Source: Liolophura sinensis
Lineage: Eukaryota > Mollusca > Polyplacophora > Chitonida > Chitonidae
Assembly (NCBI RefSeq): GCF_032854445.1
Contig: NC_088300.1
Span: 1,428,001-1,488,000 of the forward strand
DNA length: 60,000 bases
Direction of reading: 5' to 3'
Shown: piece after piece, positions 22,187 to 33,400 of the stretch
Numbering within the stretch: the first letter of the stretch is position 1
How the letters are laid out: each line of letters opens with the position of its first letter
Notes under the pieces: generated by a model
Told to the model about the DNA's origin: nothing
What the model saw: only the letters and a program-made list of their open reading frames with translations
Databases searched by the model: none
Made by a program: the position numbers and the translations under genes

Positions 22187-22665
22187 TACCCCAAGTTAAA
22201 TTTCTCCTATCAAGCCCTAATTTTGTGTGTGAGGTTGAGGTATTAGGAATTATGTGGTGCAAAACTTATTGATTTTGACAAAAGTTGGCTGGGGTGATAG
22301 GATACAGAATACTCAATTACAACTTCTAACCAATGTAATTCTGTGTATTTTAGTGTGTAGTCTTTTTTCTATCACACAAAACAGCAAATTCTTACACTAC
22401 TACCAACATTATCTTGCTGGCTTTGCGGTGGACAAGTAAAGTTTAGCGATCCATGACAATATCTGATGACTGCGTGGTAGACCCGCTTATTGAATGGTCA
22501 TCGTGAAAATGAGATTTTTCGATGGACTGACGTCCCATCCTGTACTTCAATACAACAGATAAATGTAATGCACAGCCACTGGTCAAGAACAGTAACTGTG
22601 CGTGGCTAAGGTATTACACCTTGTCCAGTAGCTGAACCGATGTTACTTCCCTTGTTCTGACAACA
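22187..22665. other. No recognisable gene
   Basis: A short stretch near 22333 (ATTCTGTGTATTTTAG) resembles the start of the 450-bp repeat that follows. No supported coding sequence. Confidence 0.5.
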
Positions 22666-23114
22666 TGACACAGACCCACAGTACAACTTCCGTTTTGTAA
22701 TGTAATTCTGTGTATTTTAGGGTATAAAGTGTTTGTTTTTTTTTGCTCCCAGGAGTCCATTTTTGGTGTACATGTGCATGCTTGGTATTAAAATGCTGGA
22801 AACTGTCTAAACTTTGAGGAGGTATGAGCTTTATTGATGAAAGTTTGAAATTCTGGACGAGAGGACACAAGGTGTGAGGTAGTGATGAGGCTGCGAGTGA
22901 CGTCCCCTTGGCGTTGCTATCCACGCCTCCCAGCTGCCATCATGGAAAGGTCCAGATTTTGACGGTCTGGACCTGTCAAGATTTATATGGTTTGTTTCTC
23001 ACAGGCTGGGCCAGGTATGCACCAAAGCTTATTGGCCACTGAATGTTTGGGACTGAGCTACAGCACTAGACGTTAACATTGTCGCTTATGGAAAATTAAT
23101 GGGGGTCTGAGGCC
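22666..23114. repeat. 450-bp direct repeat, left copy
   Basis: Runs from ACACAGACCC to GGGGGTCTGAGGCC and matches 23971-24423 in the same orientation with scattered differences. The minus-strand frame here (22643-22924) and its counterpart (23877-24233) differ by indels at their ends, so they are not called as genes. The element type is unknown. The pair brackets about 860 bp that includes a nuclease-domain fragment. Confidence 0.9.
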
Positions 23115-23555
23115 TGTACTGACGAAGTCACCAAAATATGTAAAGTGTCAAAAGCTCAGATTTCGCAACAGCTTGATAATTTTTGGTGGGTATGTCTGGG
23201 ATGTGTTTTGCATGGATTGAGCCATTTTATGGCTTTTTGGGGCTATTTATTTTCTGAAAATATCCATTTTGATGAAAAATTGGTAAAATGCTGTTCAGTA
23301 TAGGGTATTGTGTGTATAGGAATTCTGAAATGAACAACATGCAATGTTCTAGTATTCCTACACTTGAAAATAGAGACATTCAGAGCAGAAATTGCTGCAA
23401 AAATTGAAAATTTCAGTGTTTATAGTGAAAACGGAGCCAGTCGACTGTAGACTGGACTATTGACGAGGGATGGCCGATATGGCCTCGCCTCCTACAAAAA
23501 CCCCGTCACACATTGATGGAAGAAAAAACACATTAGTAGACTTGTTTACACGGCC
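23115..23555. other. No recognisable feature
   Basis: Spacer between the left direct repeat and the nuclease-domain fragment. No motif recognised. Confidence 0.5.
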
Positions 23556-23768
23556 ATGCAGGGAGTGTTACATTTAGATCCCAAGCTTAATTGCTCACAC
23601 GTGTGCCACAACACACGCTGTGCAAATGTGGATCACATAAGCTTGGAACTGCATGTTATTAACGATAACAGGCAGCGCTGCTGCAACGTAGGGCGCTGTC
23701 TCGGCCATGGGCAGTATGCAAGGTGCATGCTGCATTTAAGACTGAGCAGGTTGGTTTCCCCTCATTAA
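23556..23768 (+). pseudogene. His-Me finger nuclease zinc-binding domain fragment
   Basis: The 70-residue translation has SHVCHNTRC at residues 14-22 and N24..DH (26-27). E31, N36 and N38, Cys at 42/43 and 48, GH at 50-51 and C57 follow. This is the spacing of the zinc-binding His-Me finger family (zf-His_Me_endon, related to homing endonuclease I-PpoI). There the His of the SHxCHN block is catalytic and a later Asn binds metal, corresponding here to H15 and N38. The usual NPDH is NVDH. Upstream the frame meets a stop about 45 bases before the ATG, so the N-terminal part of such proteins is missing. It is probably a mobile-element remnant, though a short intact exon cannot be excluded. Confidence 0.55.
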
Positions 23769-23970
23769 CAATAATAAATAAACAGATGTGTCAGGTTTTG
23801 CTCATTTTCTGTATTTATTTATTAATTTCTTTCATAAGCGACAACAGCACAGACAAATTATATACAAAACTGGAGGTTACAAATATATAGCGTATGTGTG
23901 ATCTGCTGGGGTGTTCTCCAGTTGTCCCATGGCATAGTCTATTTTGGATTTGAAAGCCTGTACTGAATGT
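23769..23970. other. Spacer with AATAAATAAA
   Basis: AATAATAAATAAACAG just after the nuclease fragment's stop could serve as a polyadenylation signal. Nothing else is recognised. Confidence 0.35.
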
Positions 23971-24423
23971 GGACACAGACCCCCATTACAACTTCCGTTT
24001 TTCGGTAGAGACGATTGTAGTTCTGTGAATTTTAGGGTATAAAGTCTTTTTTTGCTCCCAGGCGTCCATTTTTGGTGCACAGGTGCATGCTTGGTATTAA
24101 AATGTTGGAAACTGTCCAAACTTTGAGGAGGTATGAGCTTTATTGATGAAAGTTTGAAATTCTGGGTGAGAGGACACAAGGTGTGAGGTAGTGATGAGGC
24201 TGCGAGTGACGTCCCCTTGGCGTTGCTAGGCACGCCTCCCAGCTGCCATCATGGAAAGGTCCAGATTTTGAGGGTCAACCTATGTCAAGATTTTTATGGC
24301 TTCTTTCTCACAGTCTGGGCCAGGTATGCACCAAAGCTTATTGGCCACGGAATGTTTGGGACTGAGCTACAGCGCTAGACGTTAACATTGTCGCTTATGG
24401 AAAATTAATGGGGGTCTGAGGCC
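23971..24423. repeat. 450-bp direct repeat, right copy
   Basis: Partner of 22666-23114. Its right end (GGGGGTCTGAGGCC) lies only a few bases from the C-terminal end of the Mutator-like pseudogene read on the minus strand. It may therefore be part of the same element's 3' region. Confidence 0.9.
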
Positions 24424-24429
24424 ATGTGC

Positions 24430-25790
24430 TATTGAAGTTTTCTGGCTGTATTGCTGAGTGATCTCCCCTTAACTGTCTGTCCCTTCTTATAAACCTTGTG
24501 GTACTGGATCACCCTTTCAATCTGTTTTACTGTTTTCTCTTGGTGAAATACTGGTGCGGACAGCTCAGAGTTGGGCAGGAGACACTGAGTGACCTGTTGA
24601 CAGCTTCGCTCTTTTGAGTGCTGGTGTTCATCCGGAGACTGGCGATGGCTGTCTCGCTCAACTTCATGTGCAATACTTCGGTTAATAGTTTCCTGTTGTT
24701 GTCATCCATGTTGAAAGGGCAGAGTTTACTGGTGGATAAAAAAGGGACCTCTACCACCATCTGCTGGTTTCTCCTCCGGAGCAAACCACACTGTTCCCGC
24801 GGCACTTGAAACAGTCCCCACCGAAACACGTGACCATTGCATCCACAAACCTGGGTAGGTAATGTGATATTGTCATAGTTTGCCACGTGCATTTGTTTAC
24901 ATCATAGCACATGTGTATGTTTACATCACATGATCAGCTCCCCTATATTAATATTCATGACGTTGCAGCATAGCGATTGGCTAATAATACGTAAGTAACA
25001 TACTGCGGGACTGCTCAAGGGACCGAGTAGGATAGAGTGACTGTCTGAAAGGAGACGTTGTTTCGAATCCTTTATTTACTTATACTTTCTTACGTCAAAA
25101 GACGGTAACATAAAAGTATTACAGATAAGTTTTTATTTTCCTCATGTCACCACTGTGATCGGACATAAGTTGAGAAATTATCAAGCTACACGTGGCCTTA
25201 ACATCCTGACTCAACACCTTCTGTGCTTTCTTCCTGGCTTCCCTCGTTCGGTCATTTCTTGAACTCGGATCTACCTAGGTGAGTCTGGGTCTGCTAACCG
25301 TTCGAGCTCCCACAGTGGCTCGACCAGTCGGATGCCGTCTTCTACTCCCTTGGCTGACCTGGAGTCGCCGTCCGTGGTTACGTGCTTGGCTAAATTATCT
25401 CGCCAATCCCTTGCCAGTCTCGTTCCCCATATTATACTCGGACCAGGGGGCATGTAAGTTTGTGTTCGCCGCGCACCCCTCATGTCCTACATGACTTGGA
25501 AGCCTATCCCCAACAGCCAGGACCCAGTCCAACACAATTTATTCTTCAGTGCAGCAGAGACAATGTATTGCTTGTCTGTTGATATCTCCACAGCCAGGGA
25601 AATGGCCTTTGAAGCATTCTGGCCTGGTTTCTTGGGGCTGGTTATGGTTACGCTGTTGTAGCGAGCATCTGTGGCCAGACCTATTGTGGTGTCATCCTCT
25701 AATCTTTACCTTTTGTATGCCTTTACCTCTTGCACCTTATTTGCCATATTCCTCTGTTCAGCTTTGCGATTGCACATGCGACATGGTTTG
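24430..25790 (-). pseudogene. Mutator-like transposase-domain protein, decayed
   Basis: Read from 25790 downwards in shifting frames. Near 25640-25585 come LATDARYNSVTITSP and KKPGQNASKAISLAVEI, then KLCWTGSWLLGIGFQV, then TTDGDSRSAKGVEDG near 25385-25340. ERLADP follows at about 25290-25306, then VLSQDVKATCSLIISQL, a CGCNGH / QCGLLRRRNQ block (24892-24760), and SLRMNTSTQKSEAVNRSL (24660-24600). A short C-terminal tail ends near 24445. The order fits invertebrate proteins annotated with a Mutator-like transposase domain, as I remember them. At least three frame changes, stops and a poorly matching stretch (about 24905-25130) show it is not functional. The 282 bp at 25301-25580 recur inside the satellite. 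Confidence 0.5.
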
Positions 25791-27195
25791 CAGTGCACGG
25801 TGTAAGGGTTCAAACGTGGCGTTTTACAGGGGCCATGGTTAATGGTTAGGACTCTGGATTTTCACACGGGGGAGTACACGGGGTGAGGGTTCAACCGTGG
25901 CCTTTTACAGGGTCATGGTTAATGGTTAGGACGCTGCATTTTCACACAGGGGGAGTACACGTGGCGAATGTTCAACCGTGGCCTTTCACAGGGGCCATGG
26001 TTAATGGTTAGGACGTTGGACTTTAACACGGGGATAATACACGGGGTGAGGGTTCAAACGTGGCTTCTTACAGGGATCATGGTTAATGGTTAGGGCGCTG
26101 GATTTTTACACAGGGGGAGTTCACGGGGTAAGGGTTCAACCGTGGCCTTTCACAGGGGCCATGGTTAATGGTTAGGACGCTGGACTTTCACACGTGGGGA
26201 GTACACGGGGTGAGGGTTCCACCGTGGCTTTTCACAGGGGTTATGGTTAATGGTTAGGACACTGGACTTTCACACGGAGGGAGTACACGGGATGAGGGTT
26301 CAACCGTGGTTTTTTACAGGGGTCACGGTGAATGGTTAGGACGCTGGACTTTCACACGGGGATAGTACACGGTGTGAGGGTTCAATCCGGGCCTTTTACA
26401 GGGGTCATGGTCATTGGTTAGAACGCTGGACTTTCACACGGAGGGAGTACACGGGGTGAGGGTTCAACCGTGGCCTTTCACAGGGGTCATGGTTAATGGT
26501 TAGGACACTGGACTTTCACACAGGGGGAGTACACGTGGTGAATGTTCAACCGTGGCCTTTCACAGGGGCCATGGTTAATGGATAGGACGCTGGACTTTCA
26601 CACGTGGTGAGTACACGGGATGAGGGTTCAACCGTGGCTTTTTACAGGGGTAATGGATAATAGTTAGAACACTGGACTTTAACACGGAGGGAGTACACGG
26701 GATGAGGGTTCAACAGTGGCTTTTTACAGGGGTCATGGATAATAGTTAGAACACTGGACTTTAACACGGGGGGAGTACACGGGGCGAGAGTTCAACCATG
26801 GCCTTTAAGAGAGGCCATGGTTAATGGTTACGACGCTGGACTTTCACACGGGGGGAGTACACGGGGCGAGGGTTCAACCATGGCCTTTTACAGAGGCCAT
26901 GGTTAATGGTTAGGACGCTGGACTTTCACACAGGGGGGAGCGCACGGGTTAAGGGTTTAACCGTGGCTTTTCACAGGGGCCTTGGTTAATGGTAAGGATA
27001 CTAAACTTTCACACGGAGGGAGTACACTGGGTGAGGGTTGAACCGTGGCGTTTTACAGGGGCCATGCTTAATGGTTAGGACGCTGGACCTTCACACGGGG
27101 GGAGTACACGGTGTGAGGGTTCAACCGTGGCTATTTACAGGGGTCATGGTTAATGGTAAGGACACTGGACTTTCACACAGGGGGAGTACACGGGG

Positions 27196-27479
27196 TTCGA
27201 GCTCTCACAGTGGCTCGACCAGTCGGATGCCGTCTTCTACTCCCTTGGCTGACCTGGAGTCGCCGTCCGTGGTTACGTGCTTGGCTAAATTATCTCGCCA
27301 ATCCCTTGCCAGTCTCGTTCCCCATATTATACTCGGACCAGGGGGCATGTGGATTTGTGTTCGCCGTGCACCCCTCATGTCCTACATGACTTGAAAGCCT
27401 ATCCCCAACAGCCAGGACCCAGTCCAACACAATTTATTCTTCAGTGCAGCAGAAACAATGTATTGCTTGTCCGTCTGTT
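27196..27479 (+). repeat. Transposase-fragment copy inside the satellite
   Basis: Matches 25301-25580 at about 97-98 percent by eye (roughly seven differences), in the same orientation. It is bordered by satellite units on both sides. The left junction falls at a GGGTTC shared by the satellite B-box block and the inserted sequence. It is part of the Mutator-like pseudogene and has no independent coding capacity. Confidence 0.95.
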
Positions 27480-30400
27480 ACACGGGGCGAGGGTTCAACC
27501 ATGGCCTTTAACAGAGGCCATGGTTAATGGTTAGGACGCTGGACGTTCACACAGGGGGAGCGCACGGGGTAAGGGTTCAACCGTGGCTTTTCACAGGGGC
27601 CTTTGTTAATGGTAAGGATACTAAACTTTCACACGGGGGGAGTACACTGGGTGAGGGTTCAACCGTAACGTTTCACAGGGGCCATGGTTAATGGTTAGGA
27701 CGATGGACTTTCACACGGCGGGAGTACACGGTGTGAGGGTTCAACCGTGGCTTTTTACAGGGGTCATGGTTAATGGTTAGGACACAGGACTTTCACACGG
27801 GGGTAGTACACGGGGTGAGGGTTCAACCTGGGCCTTTCACAGGGGTCATGGTTAATGGTTTAGACGCTGGACTTTTACACGGAGGGAGTACACGGGGTGA
27901 GGATTCAACCGTGGCCTTTTACAGGGATCATGATTAATGGTTAGGGCACTGGACTTTCACACAGGGGGAGTACACGAGGTAAGGGTTCAACCGTGGCCTT
28001 TCACAGGGGCCATGGTTAATGGTTAGGACGCTGGACTTTCACACGCGGGCAGTACATGGGGTGAGGGTTTAATCCGGGCCTTTTACAGGGGTCATGGTTA
28101 ATGGTTAGGACGCTAAACTTTAACACGGAGGGAGTACACGGGGTGACTGTTCAACCGTGGCCTTTTACAGAGGCCATGGTTAATGGTTAGGATGCTGCAT
28201 TTTCACACAGGGGGAGTACACGTGGCGAATGTTCAACCGTGGCCTTTCACAGGGGCCATGGTTAATGGTTAGGACGCTGGACTTCCACACGGACTGAGTA
28301 CACGGGGTGAGGGTTCAACCATGGCTTTTTACAGGTGTCATGGTAAATGGTTAGGACGCTGGACTTTCACACGTGGATAGTACATGGGGTGAGGGTTCAA
28401 CCGTGGGCTTTTTACAGGGGCCATGGTTAATGGTTAGGACGATGGACTTTCACACGGGGCTCATACACGGGGTGAGGGTTTAAACGTGGCTTCTTACAGG
28501 GGTCATGGTTACTGGTTAGGGCGCTGGCCTTTCACACGTGGGGAGTACACGGTGTAAGGGTTCAACCGTGTCCTCTCACAGGGGCTATGGTTAATGGTTA
28601 GGACGCTTGACTTTCACACGGGGAGAGTACACGGGGTGAGGGTTCAATCCGGGCCTTTTACAGGGGTCATGGTTAATGGTTAAGACGCTGGACTTTTACA
28701 CGGACGGGGTACACGGGGTGAGGGTTCAACCGTGGCGTTTTACAGGGCCCATGGTAATTGGTTAGGATGCTTGACTTTCACACAGGAGGAGTACACAGGG
28801 TGAATGTTCAACCGTGGCCTTTTACAGGGGCCATGGTTAATGGTTAGGACGCTGGACTTCCTCACGGGGTTAGTACACGGGGTGCGGGTTCAACCGTCGC
28901 TTTTTACAGTCGTCATGGTTAATGGTTAGGACGCTGGACTTTCAAACGGGGATAGTACACGGGGTGAGGGTTCAACCGTGGCCTTTCACAAGGGCCATGG
29001 TTAATGGTTAGGATGTTGGACTTCTCCACGTGGATAATACACGGGGTGAAGGTTCAACCGTGGCTTTTTGCAGGGGTCATGGTTAATGGTTAGGGCGCTG
29101 GACTTTCACACAGGGGGAGTACATGTGGTAAGGGTTCAACCGTGGCCTTTCACAGGGGCCATGGTTAATGGCTAGGACACTGGACTTTAACACAAGGGGA
29201 GTACATGGGGCGAGGGTTCAGTCATGGCCTTTAAAAGAGGCCATGGTGATGGTTACGATGCTGGACTTTCACACGGGCTGAGTACACGGGGCGAGGGTTC
29301 AACCAAGGTCTTTTACAGAGGCCATGGTCAATGATTAGGACGCTGGACTTGCACATTGGGGGAGTGCACGGGGTAAGGGTTTAACCGTGGCTTTTCACAG
29401 GGGCCTTGGTTAATGGTTAGGATGCTAAACTTTTACACGGGGGGAGTACACGGTGTGAGGGTTCAACCGTGTCGTTTCACAGGGGCCTTGGTTAATGGTT
29501 ACGACGCTGGATTTTCACAGAGGGGGAGTACACGGGGTGAGGGATCAACCGTGGACTTTTACAGGGGTCATGGCTAATGGTTAGGACGCTGGACTTTTAC
29601 ACGAGCATAGTATACAGGGTAAGGGTTCAACCGTGGCTTTTCACAGGGGCCTTTGTTAATGGTAAGGATACTAAACTTTCACACGGGAGGAGTACACTGG
29701 GTGAGAGTTCAACCGTAACGTTTCACAGGGGCCATGGTTAATGGTTAGGACGATGGACTTTCACACGGGGGGAGTACACGGTGTGAGGGTTCAACCGTGG
29801 CTTTTTACAGGGGTCATGGTTAATTGTTAGGACACTGGACTTTTCCACGTGGATAATACACGGGGTGAAGGTTCAACCGTGGCTTTTTGCAGGGGCCATG
29901 GTTAATGGTTAGGACGCTGGACTTTCACACGGGGGGAGTACATGGGGTGAGGGTTCAATCCGGGCCTTTTACAGGAGTCATTGTTAATGGTTAGGACGCT
30001 GGACTTTCACACGGAGGGAGTACACAGGGTGAGGGTTCAACCGTGGCCTTTTACAGAGGCCATGGTTAATGGTTAGGATGCTGCATTTTCACACAGGGGG
30101 AGTACACGTGGCGAATGTTCAACCGTGGCATTTCACAGGGGCCATGGTTAATGGTTAGGACGCTGGACTTCCACACGGGCTGAGTACACGGGGTGAGGGT
30201 TCAACCATGGCTTTTTACAGGTGTCATGGTTAATGGTTAGGACGCTGGACTTTCACACGTGGATAGTACATGGGGTGAGGGTTCAACCGTGGGCTTTTTA
30301 CAGGGGCCATGGTTAATGGTTAGGACGATGGACTTTTACAAGGGGCTCATACACAAGGTGAGGGTTTAAACGTGGCTTCTTACAGGGGTGATGGTTACTG

Positions 30401-33400
30401 GTTAGGGCGCTGGACTTTCACACGTGGGGAGTACACCGTGTAAGGGTTCAACCGTGTCCTCTCACAGGGGCCATGATTAATGGTTAGGACGCTTGACTTT
30501 CACACGTGGAGAGTACACGGGATGAGGGTTCAACCGTGGATTTTTACAGGGGTCATGGTTAGAACACTGGACTTTAACAAGGGGGGGAGTACACTGGGTG
30601 AGGGTTCAACCATGGCCTTTAACAGAAGCCATGGTTAATGGTTACGACGCTGGACTTTTACTCGGGGGGAGTACACGGGGTGAGGGTTCAATCCGGGCAT
30701 TTTACAGATGTCATGGTTAATGGTTAAGACGCTGGACTTTTACACGGACGGGATACACGGGGTGAGGGTTCAACCGTGGCGTTTTACAGGGCCCATGGTA
30801 ATTGGTTAGGATGCTTGACTTTCACACGGGAGGAGTACACAGGGTGAATGTTCAACCGTGGCCTTTTACAGGGGCCACGGTTAATGGTTAGGACGCTGGA
30901 CTTCCTCACGGGGTTAGTACACGGGGTGCGGGTTCAACCGTCGCTTTCTACACTCGTCATGGTTAATGGTTAGGACGGTGGACTTTCACATGGGGATAGT
31001 ACACGTGGTGAGGGTTCAACCGTGGCCTTTCACAGGGGCCATGGTTAATGGTTAGGACGCTTGATTTTCACATGGGTGGAGTACACAGGGTATGAGTTTA
31101 TTCCGGGCCTTTTACAAGGGCCATGGTTAATGGTTAAGACGCTGGCCTTTTACACGGGGGGAGTTCACGGGGTGAGGGTTCAACCGTGGCCTTTTACAGG
31201 GGTCATGCTTAATAGTTAGGATGCTGGACTTTTACACGGGAGGAGTACACGGGTTGAGGGGTCAACCGTGGCCTTTCACTTTGGTCATGGTTAATGGTAT
31301 GGACGCTGGATTTTCACACGGGTGGAGTACACGGGGTGAGGGTTCAACCGGGGCCTTTTACAGGGGTCATGGTTTATGGTTAGGACGCTGGACTTTCACA
31401 CGGGCTGAGTACACGGGGTGAGGGTCAACCGTGGCCTTTTACAGGGGTCATGGTTAATGGCTAAGACGCTGGTCTTTTACACGGGAGGAGTACACGGGAT
31501 GAGGGTTCAACCGTGGCCTTTTACAGGGGTCATGGTTTATGGTTAGGACGCTGGACTTTCACACAGGGGGAGTACACGGTGTGAGGGTTCAACCGTGGAC
31601 TTTTACAGGGGTCATGGTTAATGGTTAGGACGCTTGATTTTCACACGGGTGGAGTACACAGGGTATGAGTTTATTCCGGGCCTTTTACAAGGGCCATGGT
31701 TAATGGTTAGAACGCTGGCCTTTTACACGGAGGAAGTTCACGGGGTGATGGTTCAACCGTGGCCTTTTACAGGGGTCATGCTTAATAGTTAGGATGCTGG
31801 ACTTTTACACGGGAGGAGTACACGGGGTGAGGGGTCAACCGTGGCCTTTCACTTTGGTCATGGTTAATGGTATGGACGCTGGATTTTCACACGGGTGGAG
31901 TACACGGGGTGAGGGTTCAACCATGGCCTTTCACAGGGGTCAAGGTTTATGGTTAGGACGCTGGACTTTCACACGGGCTGAGTACACGGGGTGAGGGTCA
32001 ACCGTGGCCTTTCACTTTGGTCATGGTTAATGGTATGGACGCTGGATTTTCACACGGGTGGAGTACACGGGGTGAGGGTTCAACCGGGGCCTTTTACAGG
32101 GGTCATGGTTTATGGTTAGGACGCTGGACTTTCAAACGGGCTGAGTACACGGGGTGAGGGTCAACCGTGGCCTTTTACAGGGGTCATGGTTAATGGCTAA
32201 GACGCTGGTCTTTTACACGGGAGGAGTACACGGGATGAGGGTTCAACCGTGGCCTTTTACAGGGGTCATGGTTTATGGTTAGGACGCTGGACTTTCACAC
32301 AGGGGGAGTACACGGTGTGAGGGTTCAACCGTGGACTTTTACAGGGGTCATGGTTAATGGTTAGGACGCTTGATTTTCACACGGGTGGAGTACACAGGGT
32401 ATGAGTTTATTCCGGGCCTTTTACAAGGGCCATGGTTAATGGTTAGGACGCTGGCCTTTTACACGGGGGAAGTTCACGGGGTGATGGTTCAACCGTGGCC
32501 TTTTACAGGGGTCATGCTTAATAGTTAGGATGCTGGACTTTTACACGGGAGGAGTACACGGGGTGAGGGGTCAACCGTGGCCTTTCACTTTGGTCATGGT
32601 TAATGGTATGGACGCTGGATTTTCACACGGGTGGAGTACACGGGGTGAGGGTTCAACCATGGCCTTTTACAGGGGTCAAGGTTTATGGTTAGGACGCTGG
32701 ACTTTCACACGGGCTGAGTACACGGGGTGAGGGTCAACCGTGGCCTTTTACAGCACAGGGGCCATGGTTGATGGTTAGGACACTGGACTTCCACACGGGG
32801 TTAGTACACTGTAAGAGGGTTCAACCTTGGCTTTTTACAGGGGTCATGGTTAATGGTTAGGACGCTGGACTTTCACACGGATGGAGTACACGGGGTGAGG
32901 GATCAACCGTGGCCTTCTACAGGGGTCATGGTTAATGGTTAGGACGCTTGATTTTCACACGGGTGGAGTACACAGGGTATGAGTTTATTCCGGGCCTTTT
33001 ACAAGACCCATGGTTAATGGTTAGGACGCTGGCGGGGGGAGTTCACGGGGTGAGGGTCAACCGTGGCCTTTTACAGGGGTCACGGTTAATGGTTAAGACA
33101 CTGGTCTTTCACACGGGAGGAGTACACGGGATGAGGGTTCAACCGTGGCCTTTTACAGGGTTCATGGTTTAAAGTTAGGACGCTGGACTTTTACACAGGG
33201 GGAGTACACGGTGTGAGGGTTCAACCGTGGACTTTTACAGGGGTCATGGTTAATGGTTAGGACGCTGGACTTCCTCACGGGGTTAGTACACGGGGTGCGG
33301 GTTCAACCGTCGCTTTTTACAGTCGTCATGGTTAATGGTTAGGACGCTGGACTTTCACATGGGGATAGTACACGTGGTGAGGGTTCAACCGTGGCTTTTC

